DNA of 64,000 nucleotides. It comes from Paenibacillus silvisoli. Lineage in GTDB: Bacteria > Bacillota > Bacilli > Paenibacillales > Paenibacillaceae. A model generated the notes under the pieces. It was given only the letters and a program-made list of their open reading frames with translations, did not search any database and was not told the DNA's origin. The stretch lies in contig NZ_CP133017.1 of NCBI RefSeq assembly GCF_030866765.1, positions 528,501 to 592,500 of the forward strand, written 5' to 3'. The position numbers and the translations under genes are program-made. Positions 17,689-25,293 of this stretch are shown here, piece by piece; within the stretch, counting starts at the first letter, position 1, and each line of letters begins with the position of its first letter.

Positions 17689-18264
17689 TTATTCCGTTGC
17701 CTGCTCCACGTCGAGCTGCTGCCCTTCGAAGAACTGTCCGCTCTCCAGCCGGTTTACGAACTGCTGCAGCCATTCGTAATAGCTTATGGCGTGCTTGAGT
17801 TGATGCAGATCCTTCAGGCACATCTTCCGTTCCTCTTCCGGGGTTTCCAGCGCGAGAATCGTTTCCTGCAGCTGCGGCATCACCTCTTCGACGGCGCCGC
17901 GCATTACATCGATCTCCCGCTGCAGCTTCGTGGCGAAGAAGAGCTGGAACGCTTTGAAGAAGTTCGTTTCGGCTTCGTACAGATCTTTGCGTTCGGCCTT
18001 CTCTTCGAGCTTGGACACCATCTTCGAATCGATCAGCGCGCGCACGGCATAGCTCATATTGCTTTTGCTCATCTCCATGCTCGCCTGCATCTCGTCCAGC
18101 GTCATCGGCCGATCCTCGAACATCATAACGCCGTACAGCTGCCCGAAGGTATAATTGACCCCGTATAAATCCATCGTTTGCGCGATCGCGTCGATCACCG
18201 TTGCGCGGTGCTGCTCGCGCGGCGACAACGGTGCTTTCATTTTGCCCGAAGTTGCTTTCTTCAC
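17689..18264 (-). CDS. GbsR/MarR family transcriptional regulator
   Basis: This is a 191-residue winged-helix regulator. The N-terminal half carries the GbsR pattern (YGVNYTFGQLYGVMMFEDRPMTLDEM, then SKSNMSYAVRALIDSKMV as the recognition region). The C-terminal half is a long helical segment for dimerisation. Relatives in Bacillus repress choline or glycine-betaine genes; no osmoprotectant genes are nearby, so the target is open. The GTG start at 18264 has GGAGG 8 bases upstream. It diverges from a HAD hydrolase, and a perfect 6+6 palindrome lies in the shared gap. Confidence 0.87.
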   Translation of the reverse strand: MKKATSGKMKAPLSPREQHRATVIDAIAQTMDLYGVNYTFGQLYGVMMFEDRPMTLDEMQASMEMSKSNMSYAVRALIDSKMVSKLEEKAERKDLYEAETNFFKAFQLFFATKLQREIDVMRGAVEEVMPQLQETILALETPEEERKMCLKDLHQLKHAISYYEWLQQFVNRLESGQFFEGQQLDVEQATE

Positions 18265-18370
18265 GTACTCCGCCTCCGACTACTATGCCGCATATAGGGT
18301 TTTGTGAAATTATAGCAAACAAAGGAGTAAAACGGAATGTCTAACTTTGTGTTCAATTATTTTTGAATTT

Positions 18371-18386
18371 ATGTTAGAATTAACAT
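18371..18386. promoter_or_regulatory. Candidate operator palindrome
   Basis: ATGTTA-GAAT-TAACAT is a perfect 6-bp inverted repeat with a 4-base spacer. It sits in the A/T-rich gap between the GbsR-type regulator and the HAD hydrolase gene. It may be a binding site for that regulator; TAGAAT inside it could also serve as a -10 box. Confidence 0.35.
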
Positions 18387-18446
18387 GAGAGAACGTGTGA
18401 CGGCTATGATATTAAATAATTCTTGAATGAGAAATGGGGCGGCATA

Positions 18447-19238
18447 GTGGCGCAATTGATTGCGGCAGGGATGAAGGTTGAAATCGACGCGATCCTGTTC
18501 GATAAAGACGGCACGTTGATTGATTTTATATATACGTGGGGCCAGTGGAGCGAGCATTTGCTCGGCGAATTCGCCAGCCAATTGGAGGCGAGAGGCTTGC
18601 CTGCCATGGAGGCGGATATTGCGTCGCTATGGGGGACGCAGCACGACGCGGACGGCGCTATCGTCGATTATGACCGCAACGGACCGCTTGCGATGGGGAC
18701 GCTCGATGACTTGGTGGCCGTGCTCGCGTGGCAGGGGTATCGCGCCGGCATGTCCTGGGCGGAAGCGAAGCTTGCCGTTCAGCAGTGCCGCACGCATGCG
18801 GACGAGCGGCTCAACGAAGCGCGCGCCGCGAAGGCGCTGCCCGGCGTTATTCCGTTTCTGGAGCGGTGCCGCGAGATCGGGCTTACGCTCGCGGTCGTAA
18901 CAGCCGATGAGACGGCGGCGGCCGTCAGGCAGCTGGAATGGCTGGGGCTGACGGATTATTTTGCGGCGTGCATCGGTACCGATCAGGTGGAACGGGGCAA
19001 GCCGTTCCCGGATATGGTGGAGCTTGCGTGTGGCAGGCTCTCGCTTGACCCTGCGCGGGTCGCCGTCATCGGCGATACGAACGGCGATATGAAGATGGCG
19101 AAGCTTGCGGGCGCAGCTGCTGGCATTGGGATTGCCGTCATCGCTGCCGACGGCGCTGACCGGGGCGCAAAGCTGCCGGATGCGGACGCGATTATCGTGT
19201 CCATGTCCGAGCTGGCCTTGGCGAACGAGCCATGCTGA
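18447..19238 (+). CDS. HAD family hydrolase
   Basis: The 263-residue haloacid-dehalogenase-type phosphatase has all four motifs: nucleophile motif AILFDKDGTLIDF, motif II Thr in LAVVTADET, motif III Lys in QVERGKPFPDMV, and motif IV VAVIGDTNGDMKMAK. It resembles phosphoglycolate phosphatase-like members that hydrolyse small phosphate esters. The start is uncertain: GTG 18447 (GGGGCGG upstream) is chosen, with ATG 18471 and TTG 18423 as alternatives. An SMR transporter gene begins 18 bases later and is probably co-transcribed. Confidence 0.87.
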   Translation: MAQLIAAGMKVEIDAILFDKDGTLIDFIYTWGQWSEHLLGEFASQLEARGLPAMEADIASLWGTQHDADGAIVDYDRNGPLAMGTLDDLVAVLAWQGYRAGMSWAEAKLAVQQCRTHADERLNEARAAKALPGVIPFLERCREIGLTLAVVTADETAAAVRQLEWLGLTDYFAACIGTDQVERGKPFPDMVELACGRLSLDPARVAVIGDTNGDMKMAKLAGAAAGIGIAVIAADGADRGAKLPDADAIIVSMSELALANEPC

Positions 19239-19255
19239 AGGGCGGAGGGAATACC

Positions 19256-19579
19256 ATGGGCTGGATTTTGCTTGCCGTCGCCATTGCGTTTGAGCTGACG
19301 GGAACGATTTCGATGAAGCTGTCGGCCAGCTTCACGAAGCTGATTCCGTCCATCGTCATGTTCGTCTGCTATGCCGCGAGCTTTACGCTCATTAATTACG
19401 CGCTGGGCTACTTGCAGGTCAGCGTCGTGTATGCCGTTTGGTCGGGCGTCGGCATCGTGCTGATTTCGATCGCCAGCATTTTTATTTTTAACGAGAAGCT
19501 GCCGCCGCTGTCTTACTTGTGGATCGGCGTGATCGTAGTTGGCGTCATCGGGCTGCAGATGAGCAGTAAAGGGCATTGA
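19256..19579 (+). CDS. Small multidrug resistance (SMR) family transporter
   Basis: The 107-residue protein has four membrane helices, the standard SMR size. The essential membrane glutamate is in AIAFELTGTISMK (helix 1), and the Trp-Ser-Gly motif of helix 3 is in YAVWSGVGIVL. The sequence is closer to the drug-exporting Qac type than to the guanidinium type, but that is a judgement by eye. ATG 19256 has GGAGGG six bases upstream. It is a single SMR gene, so it would act as a homodimer, and follows the HAD gene closely. Confidence 0.9.
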   Translation: MGWILLAVAIAFELTGTISMKLSASFTKLIPSIVMFVCYAASFTLINYALGYLQVSVVYAVWSGVGIVLISIASIFIFNEKLPPLSYLWIGVIVVGVIGLQMSSKGH

Positions 19580-19613
19580 CGGAGCAATTAGCGAGATAAG
19601 GAGGACGATTAGT

Positions 19614-20465
19614 ATGGAAAATGATAAGATGGGGCGCCCGTTGCTGACGTTCCAGGTCATCACGGATACGCATATTACCGTGGACCCGGAGCACGAGCAT
19701 AACCGGAATTTGGCCCGCGTGCTGCAGGATATCGCCGCGAATGGGCAGGGGAGCAGAGGCATCATGCATGCCGGGGACATGACGGACAACGGGATTACGG
19801 AGGAGTACGAAGCTTTTTACCGGATTTGGAACGAGTACAAGGATCAGGTTCCAGCGCTGTATATCACAAGCGGCAACCATGATATTTGCGACAATTGGCA
19901 GGAATGCATGGAGCTCTTTCAGTCGCATACGGGCATGACCGGCATGTATCACGATCACTGGGTCGACGGCTATCACTTTATTTTCCTAGGGACGGAGGAA
20001 GGGATCGGCTTGCACTGCACGCTATCGGAGACGCAGCTGTCGTGGCTGGATGCCAAGCTGGGAGACGCCGCTTCGCCTGACAAACCGGCATTCGTCTTCC
20101 TGCACCAGCCGCTCAAAAATACGGTGGCCGGTTCCCTCGAAGCGCAAAACTGGTTCGGCGTGACGCAGGATGCGGAGCTGAAAGCGGTGCTCGCCAAGCA
20201 TCGCCACGCGATCATGTTCACCGGCCATACGCACTGGGAGCTGGCCGCGCCGCACAATTACTTCGACGGCGGCGGTGAGCTGCCGGCCATGTTTAACGCC
20301 GCGTCCACCGCGTATCTGTGGACGGACGAGGATGAGCATAAGGACGGCAGCCAGGGCTATTATGTCGAGGTTTATCCCGGCTGCGTGCTCGTTCGGGGCC
20401 GGGATTTCGAGCGCGGCGAGTGGGTGGAAGAAGCGCAGTTTAAAGTGAGCTATCCGGTATTATAG
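19614..20465 (+). CDS. Calcineurin-like metallophosphoesterase
   Basis: This 283-residue cytoplasmic phosphoesterase has metal-binding motifs in family order: Asp and His in ITDTHITVD, Asp in MHAGDMTDNG, Asn-His in SGNHDI, His near FLHQPLKN, and GHTHWE near residue 205. It is similar to the Icc/CpdA type, which hydrolyses cyclic nucleotides or other phosphodiesters. ATG 19614 follows AGGAGG. It ends at a terminator and may share a transcript with the HAD-SMR pair. Confidence 0.88.
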   Translation: MENDKMGRPLLTFQVITDTHITVDPEHEHNRNLARVLQDIAANGQGSRGIMHAGDMTDNGITEEYEAFYRIWNEYKDQVPALYITSGNHDICDNWQECMELFQSHTGMTGMYHDHWVDGYHFIFLGTEEGIGLHCTLSETQLSWLDAKLGDAASPDKPAFVFLHQPLKNTVAGSLEAQNWFGVTQDAELKAVLAKHRHAIMFTGHTHWELAAPHNYFDGGGELPAMFNAASTAYLWTDEDEHKDGSQGYYVEVYPGCVLVRGRDFERGEWVEEAQFKVSYPVL

Positions 20466-20480
20466 ATTTAATTGTGTTAC

Positions 20481-20513
20481 CCGACGTTGCCTTGTTGCGA
20501 TGTCGGTTTTTTT
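20481..20513 (+). terminator. Rho-independent terminator
   Basis: CCGACGTTGC pairs with GCGATGTCGG (two G-T wobbles, loop CTTGTT) and is followed by seven Ts. It ends the metallophosphoesterase transcript. Confidence 0.8.
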
Positions 20514-20612
20514 GATTGTTTCGAGCGAAGCTTCGTGAGATTAATCGTTGTAATTCCGCCGCGGTCGCTGTACGATTTTACCAGGTTCATTAACGGGAGG
20601 CGGCATGGGACG

Positions 20613-21305
20613 ATGGCGCTTTATAGGCATAGCTTGCAGACGGAAATCCGAAAGCCGATCTCGATCGGCTACCAGCTCTTCCTGCCTTCGGGGTACGAGG
20701 AGCATGACGATACGAAAAAATGGCCCCTTATCGTGTTTCTTCACGGCATTAACCGCCGCGGCGAAGATCTCAGCGCGCTTGACGGGTACGGGCTTCCGGC
20801 CTTGGCGGAGAGCCGGGGGATTTTCAAGTTCATCGTGGCGGCGCCGCAATGTCCGAGCCATTCCTTTTGGCCGATGGAGCGGGACGGGGTCATGGCGATG
20901 ATCGATCATTTGGCTGCTACTTGCCGCATCGATGAGAGCCGGATTTATTTAACGGGGTTTAGCATGGGCGGCAACGGGGCGTGGGATTTGGCGGCGCGCT
21001 ATCCCGAGCGATTCGCGGCGGTTGCGCCGCTGGCCGGCTGGTATCAGCCGGAGACCGCCGCGCTGCTGAAGGACGTCCCGATTTGGGCGTTCCACGGCGA
21101 GGACGACGATGTCGTCCCAGTGTCCGGAACGAAGGAGATGGCGGAAGCGCTGGAGGCGATCGGCGGCAATGTTGCGTATACGATCTATCCGGGCTTGAAG
21201 CATCCCATTATGAGCGAGACGTACCGCAATTCGGAGCTGTATAAGTGGTTTTTGCAGCATCAAGCCCCGCAACCTTCCCGGCCGGACGTCCGTCAGGAGG
21301 ACTAA
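20613..21305 (+). CDS. Alpha/beta hydrolase, esterase/phospholipase-like
   Basis: The 230-residue soluble hydrolase shows an oxyanion-hole region WPLIVFLHGINRRGED, nucleophile elbow GFSMGGNGAWDLA, an acid in FHGEDDDVVPVS and a catalytic His in YPGLKHPIMS. The layout matches predicted peptidase/feruloyl-esterase-like and carboxylesterase families. ATG 20613 is used; GGGAGG lies 12 bases upstream, a long spacing, and an overlapping ATG at 20605 is in the wrong frame. The next gene starts 14 bases after its stop. Confidence 0.85.
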   Translation: MALYRHSLQTEIRKPISIGYQLFLPSGYEEHDDTKKWPLIVFLHGINRRGEDLSALDGYGLPALAESRGIFKFIVAAPQCPSHSFWPMERDGVMAMIDHLAATCRIDESRIYLTGFSMGGNGAWDLAARYPERFAAVAPLAGWYQPETAALLKDVPIWAFHGEDDDVVPVSGTKEMAEALEAIGGNVAYTIYPGLKHPIMSETYRNSELYKWFLQHQAPQPSRPDVRQED

Positions 21306-21319
21306 AGGGGGAGTGCTTG

Positions 21320-21814
21320 ATGAGAAAATCAATGCCGCCGCTGATCGGATTGATCGCGGTTGTTTTGCTCGCTGGCGCGTTCTATGCAGGCTATCTTGCA
21401 GGGGGCGGCGGACGCGGCACGGCTGGCGGGCAGGGGGAGCCGACAATCTATTCGCAGTGGATTCGGGCCGAGAAGCCGCCGATGCCGAAGATCGCGATCG
21501 ACGGCGTGGATATTCCCGTGAAGCTGGCGGGCTATTCGTGGTGTCAGCCCGCATCTGGCAAGTCGATGTCATGCGTGAGCACGGATGCTGCAATCCCTAC
21601 GGTTGAGCCGATTCCCGTAAAAGGCGGCTCAGAGATTAAGACGACCGCGCCGAAACGGATCAAGGAATTTTCGTTGATGAATACGAGCAAGGATTTTGAC
21701 GGGGACGACTACTTCGTGCCGACCGCGAAAGGCGAGTACCAGTATCACATTCATTGCGAATGGTTTCTGGATCAGGGGCAGGCGGACTATTACTTTGCGG
21801 TGAAGGTGGAGTAG
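21320..21814 (+). CDS. Membrane-anchored secreted protein of unknown function
   Basis: The 164-residue product has an N-terminal membrane helix (about residues 6-28, PLIGLIAVVLLAGAFYAGYLAG) and a Gly-rich linker. The outer domain contains two cysteines in SWCQPASGKSMSC that could form a disulfide. The last part (KGEYQYHIHCEWFLDQGQADYYFAVKVE) looks beta-rich. ATG 21320 follows AGGGGGAG. I do not recognise the family. It is probably co-transcribed with the preceding esterase. Confidence 0.7.
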   Translation: MRKSMPPLIGLIAVVLLAGAFYAGYLAGGGGRGTAGGQGEPTIYSQWIRAEKPPMPKIAIDGVDIPVKLAGYSWCQPASGKSMSCVSTDAAIPTVEPIPVKGGSEIKTTAPKRIKEFSLMNTSKDFDGDDYFVPTAKGEYQYHIHCEWFLDQGQADYYFAVKVE

Positions 21815-21845
21815 AGCGCGCGGATTAGCGTGATCAAGTGGATGT

Positions 21846-22200
21846 GAGGTAACAGTTACCTCTCATTGGGCGTAATTGCGGAGAAAGCAGCACAAGAGAG
21901 GTAACAGTTACCTCTCATTGGGCGTAATTGCGGAGAAAGCAACACAAGAGAGGTAACAGTTACCGTACATTTGGCGGAAATGCGGAGAAAGCGACACAAG
22001 AGAGGTAACAGTTACCGTGCATGGGCGAGAAAGCGGCCAAAGTAGCTCAGGAGGGGGAGCAGTTCCCTCTCTTGGGTTAGAAAAGCGGCCAAAGCAGCTC
22101 AGGAGGGGGGGCAGTTCCCTCTCTTGGGTCAGAAAAGCGGCCAAAGCAGCTCAGGAGGGGGAACAGTTCCCTCTCTGTGGTCGGAAAAGACAGTCCCCGC
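21846..22200. repeat. Seven-unit 52-bp tandem repeat with hairpin cores
   Basis: Units start at 21846, 21898, 21950, 22002, 22051, 22103 and 22155: 52-bp steps except one of 49. Units 1-4 carry the palindrome GGTAACAGTTACC. Units 5-7 carry GGGAACAGTTCCC or close variants, so both halves of the hairpin changed together. Between cores is a shared module (GCGGAGAAAGC or GCGGCCAAAGC). The array fills a convergent gap of about 455 bases between the secreted protein gene and the SNF2 helicase gene. The repeats are contiguous, so this is not CRISPR. Confidence 0.9.
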
Positions 22201-22225
22201 TCTCTGCGGCATCGCTCTCCCAAAT

Positions 22226-22261
22226 CAAAAAGGCGGATGGTCACGCGACCATCCGCCTTTC
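22226..22261 (-). terminator. Terminator of the SNF2 helicase gene
   Basis: GGCGGATGGTC and GACCATCCGCC form a perfect 11-bp stem with loop ACGC. On the minus strand it is followed by TTTTTGATTTG. Confidence 0.88.
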
Positions 22262-22269
22262 GCCTTCGT

Positions 22270-25200
22270 CTAACCATCAACCCACTCGCGCCGCAGCGTG
22301 AACAGATCCTTGAGCGCGTCCGTCGACAGCTCCGTGATCCAGCCTTCGGAGCTCGTGATGACGTTGTCGCTGAGCTGCTGCTTGCTCTCCAGCATTTCGT
22401 CGATCCGCTCCTCCAGCGTGCCGAGCGAGATAAACTTGTGCACCTGCACGTCGCGGGTCTGTCCCATCCGGTACGCGCGGTCGGTCGCCTGGTTCTCGAC
22501 GGCCGGATTCCACCAGCGGTCAAAATGGAACACATGGTTCGCCGCCGTCAAATTGAGCCCGACGCCGCCGGCCTTGATCGACAGAATAAACACGCTCGGC
22601 TGCTCGTTCGCCGGCAGCGACTGCGATTGAAACTGCTCGATCATCCGGTCGCGCCCCGTCTTGGACGTGCCGCCGTGCAGATAGAGCACGGGCTCTCCAA
22701 GCTCCTGCGCCAGCACGCGCTGCAGCATTTGCCCCATGCCGATATACTGCGTGAAAATCAAGCAGCGCTCGCCTTCCTCGCGCAGCTCCCTCACCATCGC
22801 CAGCAAACGCTCCAGCTTCGCCGACCGGCCGATCAACGGCTCGGTCGCCAGCAAGCCTTCCTCGTCCGGCTCCGGAATCGGCTCCTTCGTCAGCAGCATC
22901 GGATGGTCGCACAGCTGCTTGAGCTGGGTCAACGCCGCCAAAATAGCGCCTTTGCGCTCGATGCCCTCCAGCTTCCGCACATTCTCCATCAGCTGATTGA
23001 CCGTCTGATCGTAAAGCGCGCCTTGCTCGGCGGTGAGATTGATGTAGGTTTTCATCTCGTTCTTATCCGGCAGGTCGAGCTGAATGGCAGGGTCCTTCTT
23101 CTTGCGCCGCAGCATGAAGGGCTTCACCAGCCGCTGCAGCTCCTGCGTCCGCTCCTCGTCCCGCGCCTTCTCGATCGCTTGGCTGAACTGCTCGTTGAAC
23201 GTGCGCGAGCTTCCCAGATACCCCGGATTGATAAAATCATAAATCGACCACAGCTCCGACAGCCGGTTCTCGATCGGCGTGCCGGTAAGCGCGATGCGGT
23301 GCCGGGCGGGGAAGCTGCGGACGGCGGCAGACTGCTTGGTGCCTGCGTTTTTGATGTTCTGCGCCTCGTCGAGGCAAATCGTCGACCAGCGGAAGCCGCT
23401 GATCGTTTCCTGATCGAGCGATGCGGTGGCATAGGAGGTCAGCACCAAATCCGCTTCGCGGGCCTCCGCCGCAAAAGCTTCGCCGCTCAGACGTTTGCTG
23501 CCGTAGTGCAGCATGATGCGCAGCGACGGGGCGAACCGGCGAATCTCCTTCTGCCAGTTGCCGAGCACGGAGGTCGGACAAATGAGCAGGGACGGCATCG
23601 GTTCAGCGCCACCGCCGCCACGGCCCGCGGCCTCAAGCTCCTTCAGATGCAGCAGGTACGTGATGAACTGCACCGTTTTGCCAAGGCCCATATCGTCCGC
23701 CAAGCACGCGCCAAGGCCGAACCGGCGCAGAAAAGCGAGCCAGGCGAAGCCGTCCCGCTGATAGCTCCTCAGCTCCGCATGCAACGTAGCCGGTACAGGA
23801 GTGGCCGGCCAATCCGTCTGCTGGGTGAGCTGCGCCATGAGCTTCGTCAAATGCTCGTTCAGCTCCACCTCCAGCTGAACGAGCCCCGGATCGGCAGCGT
23901 CCGAGCCGCCGGCATCGCCGTCCGCGTCACCGCGCGAAGCGCCGTCCGCGCCGGCGCCAAGCAAATGCAGCTGCAGCACATCCTGGAACGACAAGCCGCT
24001 GCCGCGGTCGACGCTCGCCATCGCTTTGCGGATTTGCGCCAGCAGCGCCGGGTCGAGCGGCACCCAGCTGCCGCGGAAGCGGACGAGGCGCTCGCCGCGC
24101 GCGACAAGCGCCGCGAATTCTTCCTCGGTGAGGTCGCTGTCGCCGATCGCGATGCGCCAATCGAAATCGATGAGCGAATCGAGCCCGAACAGCGAACCGC
24201 CGCCGCCGCTTGAGCTTTCGCCAGCGCCGGCGCGGACCTTGGCCCGCAAGCGCGGTTTTCTCCGGCTCGCCGCTTCCCACCAGGCGGGCAGCAGCACTTG
24301 CCAGCCCGAGGCGAGCAAGCGCGGGCTGCCTTCGGTCAAGAACTGCCAAGCGGCATCGCTGCTCAGCGGGCAGTTCAGCACGTCGTCATCGCGGCCGGCA
24401 AGGCGCTCCGCGTGCAAGCTGGCTTGCAGCTGCGTCAGCCAAGCAGCCGAGCGCTCGCGCACATGCGGCGACCACGAAGCCGGCCAAGAGCCGAGCGCCG
24501 CGCCGTCCCGCGTCAGCCGCACCGGCGCGAGCACGGAGGGCTCGTGCTTGTCCTGCAGCACGAGCAGAAGCCGCCAGGCTTCCTCGTCGGCGTCCTCGCC
24601 AGGCTCAAGCAGCTGCAGCAGCGGCCGGAACGGCGCCGTATCCGCCTTCCAGCCGGAGGCGATCAGCCACGCCTGCGCATCCATCCCGGCGGCCGCCGCC
24701 GCGCGGTCCCGCGAGAAGAGCATCGGAAAATCGCGGCGCAGATCAGCCGCCGCTTCTTCCGTTGCGTAATAGCGCGCGAAGACCGCGGCCGAGAAGGCAG
24801 CGCGCAAGCCGTCGCCGAACGCCTTGCTCACATAGTCCTCGCCAGCGTCGCCGCCAGCCATCCCGCACCGCTTCAGCTCCCGCAGCGTCTCGTCGCCGAG
24901 CCTGCTCTCGTCCCACGTCCATTGCAGCCTGCCGCGCTGGAAGGCGTCAAAGCTGGGCATATAGCTTCGCTCCTCCACGCATGCGGCAAGATGCGGCGCG
25001 AGCGCAACGAGCGCGGCGGCGTCATTTTCCCATACCCATTCCACATGTTCCAGCAGCCGGCGTTCGCCGAAGAACGCGATGACGTGCTCGGAAGGAAGCA
25101 CGACAAGCTCCATGTCCTGCACCTTCTCCAGCTCGAGCTCCGTTCCGTAGAAGGTGGGCTCATGCCAGGCAAACAGCCGCTGCTTCACATATAGCCCGGT

Positions 25201-25293
25201 AGCCAAGTAGCCGGGAATCGAGCCGTAAATCAATGCATCGCCATGCGCCGTCAGGCTGACCTGTATCGAAATCGTCTCCGTATGCATGCTCAT
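22270..25293 (-). CDS. SNF2-family DNA helicase/ATPase (SWIM partner encoded separately)
   Basis: This 1007-residue Swi2/Snf2-type dsDNA translocase has an uncharacterised N-terminal ~470 residues, including an SNF2-associated region around residues 370-460. The motor follows: motif I DDMGLGKTVQ, DEAQ box LDEAQNIKN, motif III LTGTPIENRLSELWS, then the second RecA lobe with LIFTQYIGMGQML, GGVGLNLTAANHV, WWNPAVENQATDRAYRMGQ. No zinc finger is visible in it. ATG 25293 has AAAGGAGG nine bases upstream and overlaps the TGA of the SWIM gene (ATGA), so the two are coupled. Relatives are taken to remodel protein-DNA complexes; the bacterial role is not established. Confidence 0.9.
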   Translation of the reverse strand: MSMHTETISIQVSLTAHGDALIYGSIPGYLATGLYVKQRLFAWHEPTFYGTELELEKVQDMELVVLPSEHVIAFFGERRLLEHVEWVWENDAAALVALAPHLAACVEERSYMPSFDAFQRGRLQWTWDESRLGDETLRELKRCGMAGGDAGEDYVSKAFGDGLRAAFSAAVFARYYATEEAAADLRRDFPMLFSRDRAAAAAGMDAQAWLIASGWKADTAPFRPLLQLLEPGEDADEEAWRLLLVLQDKHEPSVLAPVRLTRDGAALGSWPASWSPHVRERSAAWLTQLQASLHAERLAGRDDDVLNCPLSSDAAWQFLTEGSPRLLASGWQVLLPAWWEAASRRKPRLRAKVRAGAGESSSGGGGSLFGLDSLIDFDWRIAIGDSDLTEEEFAALVARGERLVRFRGSWVPLDPALLAQIRKAMASVDRGSGLSFQDVLQLHLLGAGADGASRGDADGDAGGSDAADPGLVQLEVELNEHLTKLMAQLTQQTDWPATPVPATLHAELRSYQRDGFAWLAFLRRFGLGACLADDMGLGKTVQFITYLLHLKELEAAGRGGGGAEPMPSLLICPTSVLGNWQKEIRRFAPSLRIMLHYGSKRLSGEAFAAEAREADLVLTSYATASLDQETISGFRWSTICLDEAQNIKNAGTKQSAAVRSFPARHRIALTGTPIENRLSELWSIYDFINPGYLGSSRTFNEQFSQAIEKARDEERTQELQRLVKPFMLRRKKKDPAIQLDLPDKNEMKTYINLTAEQGALYDQTVNQLMENVRKLEGIERKGAILAALTQLKQLCDHPMLLTKEPIPEPDEEGLLATEPLIGRSAKLERLLAMVRELREEGERCLIFTQYIGMGQMLQRVLAQELGEPVLYLHGGTSKTGRDRMIEQFQSQSLPANEQPSVFILSIKAGGVGLNLTAANHVFHFDRWWNPAVENQATDRAYRMGQTRDVQVHKFISLGTLEERIDEMLESKQQLSDNVITSSEGWITELSTDALKDLFTLRREWVDG

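Noticed and set aside
18336-18365. A 9-codon leader ORF (MSNFVFNYF) after AAAGGAG.
   Set aside because: No attenuator hairpin follows it and the downstream gene is not biosynthetic; probably chance in A/T-rich DNA.
21846-22200. The 52-bp array as a CRISPR locus.
   Set aside because: The units are contiguous and alike over their whole length; there are no unique spacers and no cas genes.
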